Shown here in pieces: positions 1 to 8,046 of a stretch of DNA of 64,000 nt. Source of the stretch: Catellatospora vulcania (GTDB taxonomy: Bacteria; Actinomycetota; Actinomycetes; Mycobacteriales; Micromonosporaceae). How positions within the stretch are numbered: the first letter of the stretch is position 1; each line of letters starts with the position of its first letter. The position numbers and the translations under genes were made by a program. The notes under the pieces were generated by a model. It worked only from the letters and a program-made list of their open reading frames with translations. It did no database searches and was not told where the DNA came from. The DNA lies in assembly GCF_009720385.1 (NCBI RefSeq), contig NZ_ML769301.1:310001-374000 (forward strand), written 5' to 3'.

Positions 1-102
1 TAGGTGTGACGTACGCCGCACTCCGCGCATGCGTCCGGGCGGTGGGGTCGGACGTCATTGGTGCGCTCCGGACGGAGCACGTCGATGGCGGAAGGAACAG
101 AG

Positions 103-771
103 ATGGAAGGCACGAGTACCCGGTGGATCGCCCGATGCTGGCTGGGCGCGGTGGTGCTGGCCGGGGCCGCCGGCTGCGCGACACCGCCCGGACAGGCCGA
201 CCCGGGGGCCGCCCAGGGCGGCGCGCCCACGGCCGCCCCTTCGGCGTCGGCCTCGCCGTCGCCCGCGGTGTCGCCGAGCGCGTCGCCCAGCCCGAAACCG
301 GCCGCGCTGGGCACGGTCCCCGGCCCGGACAAGGCGTTCCTGCTCCAGGCGGTCGACCGGATCGAGGACCCGGTGCTGACCGTGACCGCGAGCGGCCGGA
401 TCGGCACCTACCCCGGCGGTGCGGACACCGGCGAACGCGAGCAGTTCATGCTGGCCCCGCTGTCCCCGGGCGCGAAGACGTACCTGCTCAAGACCGCCCG
501 GCTGCGGGTGGGCGGCGAGCCGGTCTGCGCCGGGATCGAAGCCGGCGTGCTGCACACCGTGGCCTGCGACGCGGCCGACCGGTCGCAGCGGGTGACGCTG
601 GCGGCACGTGGCGCGGACGCCTCGGGCGCGGCGACGTTCGACCTGGTCGTCGGGGGATACCAGGTGGAGGTCGCCAAGGACGGCAAGGTGTCGCTGGTCA
701 AGCGCGGCAGCACACCCGCGAAGACCCGGTTCCGGTTCGTCCCGTCCGGGACCGTCGGCCAGTGGCCGTGA
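103..771 (+). CDS. Exported lipoprotein with a Cys-pair C-terminal domain
   Basis: Likely lipoprotein of 222 residues, function unknown. The start is set at ATG 103 because GGAAGGA (90-96) sits 6 bases upstream; in-frame ATG 85 and TTG 58 are alternatives. A short basic N-terminus is followed by a hydrophobic stretch ending LAGAAGC, a weak lipobox (Ala at -3), then a Pro/Ala/Ser-rich linker of about 55 residues. The C-terminal 130 residues form a compact domain with two Cys (in EPVCAG and VACDA), a possible disulphide. The same domain recurs in the membrane protein at 1311-2051. The stop lies 13 bases before the sigma factor gene, so all three are probably one operon. The role may be to sense or bind something outside the cell; that is inference. 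Confidence 0.7.
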   Translation: MEGTSTRWIARCWLGAVVLAGAAGCATPPGQADPGAAQGGAPTAAPSASASPSPAVSPSASPSPKPAALGTVPGPDKAFLLQAVDRIEDPVLTVTASGRIGTYPGGADTGEREQFMLAPLSPGAKTYLLKTARLRVGGEPVCAGIEAGVLHTVACDAADRSQRVTLAARGADASGAATFDLVVGGYQVEVAKDGKVSLVKRGSTPAKTRFRFVPSGTVGQWP

Positions 772-784
772 CGGTGGGGTGCTG

Positions 785-1318
785 ATGTCCGACGCCGAGG
801 AGTTCGACGCCTTCTACGCCGACACGTCGTGGCGGGTGCTCGGACAGCTGTGGACCATGACCGGCAGCCGGGCCGAGGCCGAGGACGCGGTGGGTGAGGC
901 GTACGCGCGGGCCTGGCAGCGCTGGCGGCAGGTGCGTGAGTACGACAGCCCGGAGGCGTGGGTGCGGCGTACGGCCTCGCGGATCGCGATCAGCGCCTGG
1001 CGCAAGGCGGTCAACCGGCTGCGCGCCCACCACCGCGCCACCCCCGACCAGGAACTGGCCGGGCTCGGGCCCGATCACGTCGCGCTGGTCCACGCGTTGC
1101 GCCAGATCCCCGTCGACCAGCGCCGCGCGATCGTGCTGCACCACCTGGTCGGGCTGAGCGTGGCCGAGGTCGCCGAGGAGGTCGGCGCACCGCAGGGCAC
1201 GATCAAGGCCAGGCTGCTGCGCGGGCGGCGGGCGCTGGCCGGCTGGCTGAGCGAGCTGCCCGACCCGGGCGACACACCCCATCAGGCGAACACCGGAAAG
1301 GAGAATCGGGATGGCTGA
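785..1318 (+). CDS. ECF sigma factor (SigE/SigM-like group)
   Basis: RNA polymerase sigma-70 factor of the extracytoplasmic-function type, 177 residues, the usual size. Region 2 is at the N-terminus (helices around AEDAVGEAYARAWQRW, then DSPEAWVRRTASRIAI), and region 4 with its helix-turn-helix is at the C-terminus (PVDQRRAIVLHHLVGLSVAE, then GAPQGTIKARLLRGRRAL). The conserved WVRRTASRIA stretch is typical of actinobacterial SigE-family ECF factors. ATG 785 is chosen over upstream in-frame starts, which would overlap the preceding coding sequence. The 3' end overlaps the next gene by 8 bases, so translation is probably coupled to that membrane protein, the normal layout for sigma/anti-sigma pairs. 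Confidence 0.88.
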   Translation: MSDAEEFDAFYADTSWRVLGQLWTMTGSRAEAEDAVGEAYARAWQRWRQVREYDSPEAWVRRTASRIAISAWRKAVNRLRAHHRATPDQELAGLGPDHVALVHALRQIPVDQRRAIVLHHLVGLSVAEVAEEVGAPQGTIKARLLRGRRALAGWLSELPDPGDTPHQANTGKENRDG

Positions 1319-2051
1319 GCGCGGCGAAGAAGAGCTGGACCGGCACCTGGGCGCGCTAGTCGATCACGGTTCCCGGATCGGCCGGCTGGGCTCGGCCGAG
1401 CAGGTCCGCCGCCGGGGCGAGCGGCGGCGGCGCAACACTCGGCTGGCTGCCGCCGCGAGCGGCCTGGCCGTGGTCGCGGTGTTCGCCGGGGTGTACGCGA
1501 CGCAGACCGGCCACGGCACGCCGGACCCGCCGGTGGCGACCCAGCCTGCGCGGGCGTCGGCGTCGGCGTCACCGTCTCCCGTGGTCACGCCAAAGGTCGA
1601 CCCGTCGGCGGTCCCCGGCGACGGGGTGCCGGAGCAGGACCAGGGCGTGTGGGTGCAGGCGACGACCACCGGCGGCTACCCGCTGCTGACCGCCCTGCCC
1701 GACAACACCCTGTCGGGGGTGGGGGAGGCCGCCGCGACCGAGGGCGCGCGGTTCGCGCTCGTCCCGCTCACACCCGGCGGGACGGCGTACGCCCTCAAGA
1801 CCGCCACGGCCGCCTCCTGGGGGGAGCCCGGCTGCGCGGAGCGCAACGGCAGCCGTCTCACCATCGAGGCGTGCAACGCCGCGCGTGACGAGCAGGTCGT
1901 CACCCTGCGTGGCAGCGCCGCGCCGTACGAGCTGGTGCTCGGCGGTCAGGCCCTGAAGGTGACCGAAACGGGCGTGTCCGCCGTCGCGCCCGGCCAGGGC
2001 ACCCCGCTGACCTTCATCGTCCGGGGCACGGCCCAGGGCAGGGTGGGCTGA
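1311..2051 (+). CDS. Membrane-anchored putative anti-sigma partner with Cys-pair domain
   Basis: Protein of 246 residues. An Arg/Glu-rich cytoplasmic segment (about 1-45) is followed by one membrane helix (about 45-64, LAAAASGLAVVAVFAGVYA), a Pro/Ser/Ala linker and an exported C-terminal domain of about 140 residues. That domain aligns by eye with the lipoprotein at 103-771: each has a pair of Cys about 16-18 residues apart (here in EPGCAE and IEACNA), followed by an Arg/Asp-x-Gln-x-Val-Thr-Leu strand. AAAGGAG precedes ATG 1311. Overlap with the ECF sigma gene suggests an anti-sigma role, but no HXXXCXXC zinc anti-sigma motif is present, so this is inferred from position only. Confidence 0.65.
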   Translation: MAERGEEELDRHLGALVDHGSRIGRLGSAEQVRRRGERRRRNTRLAAAASGLAVVAVFAGVYATQTGHGTPDPPVATQPARASASASPSPVVTPKVDPSAVPGDGVPEQDQGVWVQATTTGGYPLLTALPDNTLSGVGEAAATEGARFALVPLTPGGTAYALKTATAASWGEPGCAERNGSRLTIEACNAARDEQVVTLRGSAAPYELVLGGQALKVTETGVSAVAPGQGTPLTFIVRGTAQGRVG

Positions 2052-2123
2052 ACCCGGCGGCGGCGGATCTGCCCGGGATATACGGAGTTTGGGCGTGCCG
2101 GATTCCAAGCGCCGGCACGCGTC

Positions 2124-2654
2124 GATCACACTGCCGATGCTCACGACGGCGGCGGTCGCGGCGACGGCCGAGCGCAGCAGCACCAGCGCGGACGCGTCGT
2201 TGAGCAGGCCCTCGCCTTCGAGCACGGTGATCACGCGGGACGGTGCGCCGAGGCGTTTGGCGATGGCGGTCGCCACGGCGTCGGTCGGGCTCACGATGGC
2301 GCCGACGGCGATGCCGCCCGCGAGCCCCAGACCCGGGATCAGGGCGGCGAACAGCAGCCCGAGCAGCAGCGAGGTGATCACGACGAGGACCACCGACAGG
2401 CCGCTGATGGCGGTGAAGTCGCGCCGGAAGTCCATCGCGGGCAGGGAGACCGCGGCCGAGTAGAGCAGCGGTGGGAGCACTCCGGCGAGGATCACCTCGG
2501 GCGGGACCGCGACGGCGGGCACGAACGGCAGGAAGCTGACGGCGACGCCGACCGCGACCAGCAGCAGCGGCGCGGCCACCCCGGTACGCCGGGCGAGGGC
2601 GTTGACGACGACGATCGCGACGACCGCCGCCACCGCGATGATCAGGAGTTCCAT
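2124..2654 (-). pseudogene. Truncated Na+/H+ antiporter (CPA1/NhaP type), N-terminal third
   Basis: Only about 177 residues of a cation:proton antiporter remain, of a family usually 500 or more residues long. Five to six membrane segments are visible from MELLIIAVAAVVAIVVVNAL onward, with the family motifs SPTDAVATAIAKRLGAPSR and LEGEGLLNDASALVL (conserved Asp residues). Similarity stops after GSVI, near base 2124. The frame stays open beyond that point only because it runs antisense to the gene at 1311-2051, and it encodes nothing antiporter-like. Half the ion path is missing, so it is very probably non-functional. The break lies within about 70 bases of the end of the ECF operon, which suggests a rearrangement joined the two. 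Confidence 0.75.
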
Positions 2655-2746
2655 GTGATCTCTGTACCCTACGCACGCCGTGGAGGCGGCAGGGACCGGC
2701 GCGAACCGGGTTCGCGGTCCGCCGTCCCCTGCGTACGGCGGCTGCC

Positions 2747-2752
2747 TAGGCT
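2747..2752 (+). promoter_or_regulatory. Putative -10 element of a leaderless transcript (CorA-like gene)
   Basis: TAGGCT ends six bases before the GTG at 2759, the spacing seen for leaderless actinobacterial mRNAs. The GGAGG at 2753-2757 is only one base from the GTG, too close to act as an ordinary ribosome binding site. Inference from spacing only. Confidence 0.4.
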
Positions 2753-2758
2753 GGAGGC

Positions 2759-3778
2759 GTGAGTCGGGACGGCGGCGCGCCGGACGCTTCCGGGCCGGCC
2801 CGTCGGGCCAGGTCCCGGCTGTACCGCGACGGCGTGTGCGTCCTGGAGGACTTCCCGGTCGACGACGTCGCGGCGCACCTGGCCGACCCGGCGACGGTGC
2901 TCTGGCTCGACCTGTACCGCCCGACCCCCGGGGACATGAGCATGCTCGAGGCCGACGTCGGGCTGCACGAGCTGGCCGTCGCGGAGTGCCTGGACACCGG
3001 CCGGCGCCCCAGCCTCAACCGCTATCCCGAGCACCTGTCCCTCGACGTGTACGGGGTCGCGGTCGACCCGGCCGGCACGGCGCTGGCGCTGTTCGAGATC
3101 GCAGTGTTCGCCGCCGACCGGGTTTTGATCACGGTCCGCAAGGACTGCGGCTTCGACCTGGCGCCGGCCGTCGCGCGGTGGGACGCCTCGCCCGAGCTGA
3201 CCCGGCACGGCGTGCCGTTCCTGCTCTACGGGCTGCTCGACCACGTCATCGATGCCCAGTTCCGGGCGGTGCAGCAGCTCGACGAGGCCGTCGACGACCT
3301 GGAGGAGATGCTGTTCGGTGGGCGGGGCTCCGAGGCGCGGCCCCTGCAGCAGCGGCTGTTCCAGCTGCGTCGCGATCTGATCGCGTTGCGGCGCGTGGTG
3401 AAGCCGATGGAGGAGGTCGTCGAGGCGCTGCTGAGCCAGGACGTGCTGCCCGTCGGCGAAGCCATGTCGCCGTACTACCAGAAGCTCTACGACCACGCGA
3501 TGCGTGCCGCGGACTGGACCGATGCCCTGCACGACCTCGCGGCCACGACCGTGCAGACGAATCTGATCACCCAGGCGAACCGCCTCAACATGATCATGAA
3601 GAAGGTGACCAGCTGGGCGGCCATCATCGCGGTCCCCACCGCGATCACCGGCTTCTACGGGCAGAACCTGCCGTATCCCGGTTACGGCAGCCAGTGGGGC
3701 CTGTTCGTGTCGACGGGCCTCATCGCGCTGCTGTCCGTCCTGCTCTACACCGTCTTCAAACGCAACGACTGGCTCTGA
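2759..3778 (+). CDS. CorA-family divalent cation transporter, GQN variant
   Basis: Membrane channel protein of 339 residues. It has the CorA layout: a long acidic cytoplasmic alpha/beta N-terminal domain, a long stalk helix (about 240-290) and two C-terminal membrane helices (about 278-297 and 314-333). The family signature after the first helix is normally Tyr-Gly-Met-Asn; here it is YGQNLPYPG (residues 300-308), with Gln in place of Met. Other actinobacterial CorA-like proteins carry this form, as far as I recall. The protein should pentamerise in the cytoplasmic membrane and move Mg2+, Co2+ or another divalent ion; the signature change makes the ion uncertain. The short basic C-terminus KRNDWL is typical. 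It stands alone as a transcription unit. Confidence 0.85.
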   Translation: MSRDGGAPDASGPARRARSRLYRDGVCVLEDFPVDDVAAHLADPATVLWLDLYRPTPGDMSMLEADVGLHELAVAECLDTGRRPSLNRYPEHLSLDVYGVAVDPAGTALALFEIAVFAADRVLITVRKDCGFDLAPAVARWDASPELTRHGVPFLLYGLLDHVIDAQFRAVQQLDEAVDDLEEMLFGGRGSEARPLQQRLFQLRRDLIALRRVVKPMEEVVEALLSQDVLPVGEAMSPYYQKLYDHAMRAADWTDALHDLAATTVQTNLITQANRLNMIMKKVTSWAAIIAVPTAITGFYGQNLPYPGYGSQWGLFVSTGLIALLSVLLYTVFKRNDWL

Positions 3779-3797
3779 GCCCCCGCGCCGCGGCCGG

Positions 3798-4382
3798 TCA
3801 CTGCGCCTGGCCGCCCTGACGGGGCAGCACCGACAGCACGCGCACGATGTGATCGCGGAACTCCGTCATGAAGTCCGACAGGAACGTCCGCACCGCTTCG
3901 TCGACTACCTCGCCGTTGCCCGGGAACAGCGTGTTGTTGAACTGGATGTACGCCTCAGGCGCGGTCATCTGGCGGGCGTTGCAGAAGCTGAGGACGCCGC
4001 GCAGCGCCTGCTGGGCGAGCGCCGTGCCGATCTGGCCGACGGAGGCTCCGATGACCGCCGCGGGAATGTGGTCGAAGGCGTTCTTTCCCCACGGCCGTGA
4101 CGCCCAGTCGATGGCGTTCTTCAGCGCGCCGGGTATCGACCGGTTGTACTCCGGCGTGACGAACAGGATCGCCTGCGACCGGTGGATGGCGTCCTTGAGC
4201 GCGACCGCCTCGGGCGGATAGTTGGCGTCGAAGTCCGGGCTGTACAGCGGCAGGTCCCCGATCGGGATCTCGGCGAACTCCAGCTCCTCGGGCGCGAGCC
4301 GGACCAGCACCCTGGAGAGTTCTCGGTTGATGGACGTCGACGACAGACTGCCGACGAAGTATCCGACTCGGTAAGTGGCCAT
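3798..4382 (-). CDS. NAD(P)H-dependent FMN reductase
   Basis: Flavodoxin-fold oxidoreductase of 194 residues, the usual family length (chromate reductase/azoreductase-like group). The phosphate loop of the FMN site is GSLSSTSINR (11-20), and the second FMN-contacting loop is TPEYNRSIPGALKNAIDWAS (76-95), the hallmark of this family. A Gly-rich stretch ASVGQIGTALAQQALR follows. It probably reduces FMN, quinones or similar acceptors with NAD(P)H in the cytoplasm; the true substrate cannot be read from sequence. It converges with the CorA-like gene and is divergent from the VOC gene at 4537, with a 154-base shared upstream region. Confidence 0.85.
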   Translation of the reverse strand: MATYRVGYFVGSLSSTSINRELSRVLVRLAPEELEFAEIPIGDLPLYSPDFDANYPPEAVALKDAIHRSQAILFVTPEYNRSIPGALKNAIDWASRPWGKNAFDHIPAAVIGASVGQIGTALAQQALRGVLSFCNARQMTAPEAYIQFNNTLFPGNGEVVDEAVRTFLSDFMTEFRDHIVRVLSVLPRQGGQAQ

Positions 4383-4536
4383 TGCTCCTGCATACCTCGC
4401 CGCGGTCCGCGCTGTACGCGGTTTCGCGCAGTTGCCACAGCGATCGCGAGCTTTGCGCTATCGCCCGGATATCGCCTGGTTCGACTCCTTCGCCGGTATC
4501 GTCAGGAACATTGGATTCGGTTCTTGGGAGGATGCT

Positions 4537-5151
4537 ATGAGCACGAGCGGGGCGAGCGGCATCGCTGACGTCGACATGAAGCTCGAGGTGGTGGTGATCC
4601 CGGTTTCCGATGTCGCCCGGGCCGAGCAGTTCTACGGCCGCCTGGGCTGGCGCTCGGACCAGACCCCGCCGGGATCGGGCGTCGTCCAGCTGACGCCGCA
4701 CGGCTCCGAGTGCTCGGTCCACTTCGGCACCAACCTCACCAAGGCGGCACCCGGCTCGGCCAGGTCGTTCTTGATCGTCTCCGACATCGTGCAGGCCCGC
4801 GACGCGGTGGCCGCCGCGGGCGTCGATGTCAGCGAGGTCTTCCACCTCGGCCCCGACGGCCCGATCAGTGGCCCGGACCCCGATCGGGGCACCTACGCCT
4901 CCCGCGCCGAGTTCGCCGACCCGGACGGCAACACCTGGGTGATGCAGGAGATCACGAATCGGCTGCCCGGACGGGTCGACCCCGGTGCCACGACCTACCC
5001 CACGGCCACCGACCTGGCCAGTGCGATGCGCCGTGCCTCGGTGGCCCACGGCGAGCACGAGAAGCGGATCGGCGGGGCGGATGCCGACTGGCCGGCCTGG
5101 TACGCCGCGTACATGGTGGCCGAGAGCTCGGGCGCGCCGCTGCCGGAGTGA
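4537..5151 (+). CDS. VOC/glyoxalase-family protein
   Basis: Protein of 204 residues of the vicinal oxygen chelate superfamily. The first 135 residues hold the paired beta-alpha-beta-beta-beta modules: MKLEVVVIPVSDVARAEQFY opens module 1, and FADPDGNTWVMQEI closes module 2 with its conserved metal-ligand Glu. A C-terminal tail of about 65 residues is helical and holds HGEHEKRIG and WPAWYAAYMV, as seen in a common actinobacterial subgroup. ATG 4537 is chosen because GGGAGG (4526-4531) lies five bases upstream; longer in-frame starts have no such site. The enzymatic reaction is unknown; the family includes glyoxalases, dioxygenases and resistance proteins. Confidence 0.8.
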   Translation: MSTSGASGIADVDMKLEVVVIPVSDVARAEQFYGRLGWRSDQTPPGSGVVQLTPHGSECSVHFGTNLTKAAPGSARSFLIVSDIVQARDAVAAAGVDVSEVFHLGPDGPISGPDPDRGTYASRAEFADPDGNTWVMQEITNRLPGRVDPGATTYPTATDLASAMRRASVAHGEHEKRIGGADADWPAWYAAYMVAESSGAPLPE

Positions 5152-5209
5152 ACCCGGCTGCCGTGGATCGCCGGCGCGGCTGCCGCTGTGCTGCGTACCA
5201 TCGGATGTC

Positions 5210-5506
5210 GTGCTGTTCATGGTGGTGGAGCGGTTTCGCGACGGGAACGCCCGGCCGGTGTACGAGCGCGCCCGTGAGCAGGGGCGCATGCTGCCGCCGG
5301 GGTTGCGTTACGTCGACAGCTGGGTCGAGGCCGGGTTCGGCCGCTGCTTCCAGCTCATGGAATGCGACGACCTCACCCTGCTGGCGGCCTGGATCGCCCG
5401 CTGGGCAGATCTCGTCGAGTTCGAGGTCATCCCGGTGATGACCAGCGCCCAGGCGTCCACCGTGCTCCAGCCCGATACGGACGGGCTGCCGGCCGGTCAG
5501 GGGTGA
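5210..5506 (+). CDS. DUF3303-family small protein
   Basis: Small cytoplasmic protein of 98 residues, function unknown. The opening MLFMVVERFRDGN, then GRMLPPGLRYVDSW, CFQLMECDD and WADLVEFEVIPV match the DUF3303 family from recall (a ferredoxin-like dimeric alpha/beta fold). GTG 5210 is preferred over ATG 5219 because family members begin MLFMV, and because TACCAT at 5196-5201 stands eight bases upstream, compatible with a leaderless start. The stop codon lies inside the hairpin at 5488-5521. Confidence 0.75.
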   Translation: MLFMVVERFRDGNARPVYERAREQGRMLPPGLRYVDSWVEAGFGRCFQLMECDDLTLLAAWIARWADLVEFEVIPVMTSAQASTVLQPDTDGLPAGQG

Positions 5507-5521
5507 CCCCTGCCGGCCGGC
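5488..5521. terminator. Bidirectional hairpin between convergent genes
   Basis: GCCGGCCGG-t-CAGGGGT pairs with ACCCCTG-CCGGCCGGC: a stem of 16 pairs with one bulged T and almost no loop. It overlaps the stop of the DUF3303 gene and precedes the end of the lyase gene on the other strand. There is no U-tract, as is usual in high-GC actinobacteria. Confidence 0.6.
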
Positions 5522-5530
5522 GGCCGCCGG

Positions 5531-6730
5531 TCAGTTCGGGTTGGCGGCGTGGGTGAGGGTCTCCCAGGCCACGAACAGGTTGTTGGTGCCGGCGGGGCGC
5601 TGGTTGAGGGTGAGCGTCTGGGTGTTGGTCATGCCGATGCCCAGCCGGAAGTTCAGCGCGTTGAAGCCGACCTCGGTGATCGGGCCGAGGCCCAGGTGCA
5701 GGCTGCCGCCGCACAGCCAGGACGGCGCGGCGGTGCCGAGCTGGTACTTGCTGTGGAAGCCGAGCGCGTGGCGCAGCCGGTCGGTGAACTCGGGATACAG
5801 GTCCTGGCCCTGGATGCGGCTGGTCTCGGCGATGTGGGTCGCTGAGGAGATGCCGTAGCCGGTGTGCGTGAAGTCGCGGCAGGTCTCCTGCGACAGCCCG
5901 TCCACGAAGGTGCTCTGGCCCTGCCAGTAACTGATGATCTCGCTGGTGGTGTCGATGCCGCCGCCGGGGCCGTACGGCACCGCGCCGTCGGTGGCCAGGT
6001 AGAAGTAGGCGCGCATGCGGTTGCGGAACCTGGTGACGGCGCGGTCGTAGGCGCTGCGGTCCTCCAGGAAGACCGCGATGCCCAGGGTGGCCTCGTTCAT
6101 GCTCAGGTCCCAGTTGCCGTTGCTGGTGGTGTTGCCGTTGATCACCTCGGGCAGGTACACGTTGCGCAGCATGGTGGCGAACCGGTTCACGTTGGGCCAG
6201 CCGGTGTACGTGTAACGGATGATCTCGGCGGCGCGCGGCCAGGTGGACCCGGCCCACGCGGTCTGCAGCGGCGCGTTGCTGTTGGTGTGGTCCACGATCA
6301 CGGCCGACCAGGCGTCCATGATCTGGATGGCCTTGTCCGCGTACCGGTTGTCACGGGTGATGTACCAGGCCAGTGCCATGGTGTACGCGGCGATCGCGTC
6401 CTCGCGCTCGTCGGTGCAGCCGAGGTTGGGATTGGAGTAGGAGCCGCACTCGACCACGGCCCGCGGTTTCGGGGCACGGGTCAGCGAGGCGTAGCGGCTG
6501 CCCATCATCTGGTCGTAGGCCTGCCGCCAGGGCTGGGCGTTGCTGTTGACCTTGCCGCGGACGAAGTCGAGCTGGGCGCGGCTGACGAGCACGCCGGGAT
6601 GGGCGAAGGTGGCGGGCGCGGCCTCGGCGCGGCGCGCGGTCCCGGCGGGGACCACGGCCAGCGCGGTGCCGAGCAGGGCGATCAGCGCCGTGGCGAGGGC
6701 GAGGGGCAGCCGGCGTCGGGTGTGGAGCAT
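5531..6730 (-). CDS. Secreted alginate-lyase-family polysaccharide lyase
   Basis: Exported protein of 399 residues with a classic signal peptide (MLHTRRRLPLALATALIALL, cleavage near ARRAEA). The mature part is an alpha/alpha-toroid like the Pfam alginate lyase family (PL5-related). Visible conserved stretches include NSNAQPWRQAYDQM near the N-terminus, AIAAYTMALAWYITRDNRYA, NGNWDLSMNEA and FRNRMRAYFYLATDGAVPYG. The product probably cleaves an acidic polysaccharide outside the cell by beta-elimination; alginate itself is only one candidate. ATG 6730 is chosen for its signal peptide and the CCTCC complement just upstream; longer starts add a non-exported leader. A dyad at 6780-6798 lies in its promoter region. 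Confidence 0.82.
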   Translation of the reverse strand: MLHTRRRLPLALATALIALLGTALAVVPAGTARRAEAAPATFAHPGVLVSRAQLDFVRGKVNSNAQPWRQAYDQMMGSRYASLTRAPKPRAVVECGSYSNPNLGCTDEREDAIAAYTMALAWYITRDNRYADKAIQIMDAWSAVIVDHTNSNAPLQTAWAGSTWPRAAEIIRYTYTGWPNVNRFATMLRNVYLPEVINGNTTSNGNWDLSMNEATLGIAVFLEDRSAYDRAVTRFRNRMRAYFYLATDGAVPYGPGGGIDTTSEIISYWQGQSTFVDGLSQETCRDFTHTGYGISSATHIAETSRIQGQDLYPEFTDRLRHALGFHSKYQLGTAAPSWLCGGSLHLGLGPITEVGFNALNFRLGIGMTNTQTLTLNQRPAGTNNLFVAWETLTHAANPN

Positions 6731-6779
6731 CGAGGTCCTCCCTGATTCCCCGGGCTCGGGAGCGGCCAAGCCACGAACT

Positions 6780-6798
6780 GTAAGGTAACTTTCCTTAC
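6780..6798. promoter_or_regulatory. GTAAGG-N7-CCTTAC dyad upstream of lyase gene
   Basis: A perfect six-base inverted repeat with a seven-base AT-rich spacer, 50 bases upstream of the secreted lyase start. Similar AAGGAAA/TTTCCTT-type palindromes occur in front of actinobacterial secreted hydrolase genes, from recall. A carbon-source repressor operator is the likeliest reading, but this is inference. Confidence 0.45.
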
Positions 6799-6900
6799 TA
6801 AACAGGTCGATCTCTAGACTGTCAACACCTTCGATATGCCGCGTGACCGGGGACAAGCGGCTGCGGGGTGGATTCGCCGCCGGTCGCCTGGTGAGACAGG

Positions 6901-7584
6901 TCAGGGCAGGAGGCCGCCGAGCATCTCCCGCATCCGGCGGATCTCGATCTGCTGGTCGGCGTTGACCTCGCGGGCGAGTCGGTCGCTCGCCGGCTCGATG
7001 CCGCCGCCTGCCTGGTAGAGCTGGTCGACCATCGTCACCGCACCCTGGTGGTGCCGGATCATGTACTCGAGGAACAGCCGGTCGAACGCCGGGCCGCTCG
7101 CCTGCGCGAGGCGGGTCAGATCGGCCTGGTCCAGCATGCCGGGCATCAGGTCGCCGTGGCCCACGTGGTTCGCGTGCGGCGACGGCAGCGCCTCCTGCCT
7201 GCTCGACAGCCAGCGTTCCATCTGCGCGATCTCGTCCTGCTGCGAGATCTTGATCCGCTCTGCCAGCTGTGCGATCCCGGTGCTCCGGCTGCGGTCGGCG
7301 ACCAGCGCGATCATCTCCAGTGCCTGGGCGTGGTGCGGGATCATCTTGCGCATGAACGCGGTGTCGGCCGCGTTGTGCGGCGGCGCGGACAGCCGGGCGA
7401 CGTCTTCGGGCGAGAGCGTACGCGCCGACTGGCCGGGTGCGCCCGGCTGCACGACGCGCAGCGTCGGAGCGGCCTCCACCGGGCCGGGATCGTCTCCTGG
7501 CAGGGCGACGACCGCGAACACCGCGATCCCGGTCGCGACGGCGGCGGCCACGGCGGCGATGACGAGGCGGCGGTTACTGAGCAT
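6901..7584 (-). CDS. DUF305-family exported four-helix protein
   Basis: Protein of 227 residues with an N-terminal membrane anchor or signal (about 7-28, LVIAAVAAAVATGIAVFAVVAL). Two DUF305 half-repeats follow, each with the diagnostic His pair and Met: MIPHHAQALEM and MIRHHQGAVTM. The first half ends QQDEIAQMERWL and the second QQIEIRRMREML, so the duplication is clear. DUF305 proteins are ferritin-like helical bundles found near copper and redox genes; a metal-binding role outside the membrane is plausible but unproven. No copper gene is adjacent. Confidence 0.85.
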   Translation of the reverse strand: MLSNRRLVIAAVAAAVATGIAVFAVVALPGDDPGPVEAAPTLRVVQPGAPGQSARTLSPEDVARLSAPPHNAADTAFMRKMIPHHAQALEMIALVADRSRSTGIAQLAERIKISQQDEIAQMERWLSSRQEALPSPHANHVGHGDLMPGMLDQADLTRLAQASGPAFDRLFLEYMIRHHQGAVTMVDQLYQAGGGIEPASDRLAREVNADQQIEIRRMREMLGGLLP

Positions 7585-7641
7585 GACTCAGTATTCGCGG
7601 GCGGCGGCGGCATCGTCCACACACGACCGCCGGACCGCCGG

Positions 7642-8019
7642 TCATCCGCCGTAGGGCCGGGTGATGATTTCGAGGTTGTGCCCGTCGAGGTCTTCCCAGT
7701 AGAGGCCGCGGCCGCCGTCGTGGTGGTTGATCTCGTTCGGCCGGCTGTGGAACGGGTCGGCCCAGAACGTCAGGCGCAGGTCGCGGATGCGCGCCCAGAT
7801 CTGGTCGAACTCCTCTTCGGTGACCAGGAACGCGTAGTGCTGGGTGCGGATCGGGCCGTCGGCGCGGACGACGTCGAGCGAGACGCCGTTGGCCAGCTGT
7901 ACCACCCGGAACGGGCCGTAGGTCGCGGCCGGTGCGAGGCCGAGCAGGTCGACGAGGAAGTCCGCGGACCGGTCCCGGTCGGTGGCCATGACGATGGTGT
8001 GGTTGAGCTGTACGGGCAT
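7642..8019 (-). CDS. VOC-family dioxygenase-like protein
   Basis: Single-module-pair VOC protein of 125 residues. It starts MPVQLNHTIVMATDRDRSAD (candidate His ligand at residue 7) and ends GRGLYWEDLDGHNLEIITRP with the conserved Glu ligand. The DFLVDLLGL segment is the standard helix after strand 1. Function unknown; members include fosfomycin and bleomycin resistance proteins and glyoxalases. It follows the terminator of the LVIVD gene, so it probably has its own promoter in the 8020-8046 gap or is read through. Confidence 0.78.
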   Translation of the reverse strand: MPVQLNHTIVMATDRDRSADFLVDLLGLAPAATYGPFRVVQLANGVSLDVVRADGPIRTQHYAFLVTEEEFDQIWARIRDLRLTFWADPFHSRPNEINHHDGGRGLYWEDLDGHNLEIITRPYGG

Positions 8020-8046
8020 GCCGTCTATTTTGCCCGAAACGCCGAG

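Noticed and set aside
1569-2123. Continuation of the antiporter frame beyond residue 177
   Set aside because: The frame stays open only because it is antisense to the gene at 1311-2051. No antiporter motif is present.
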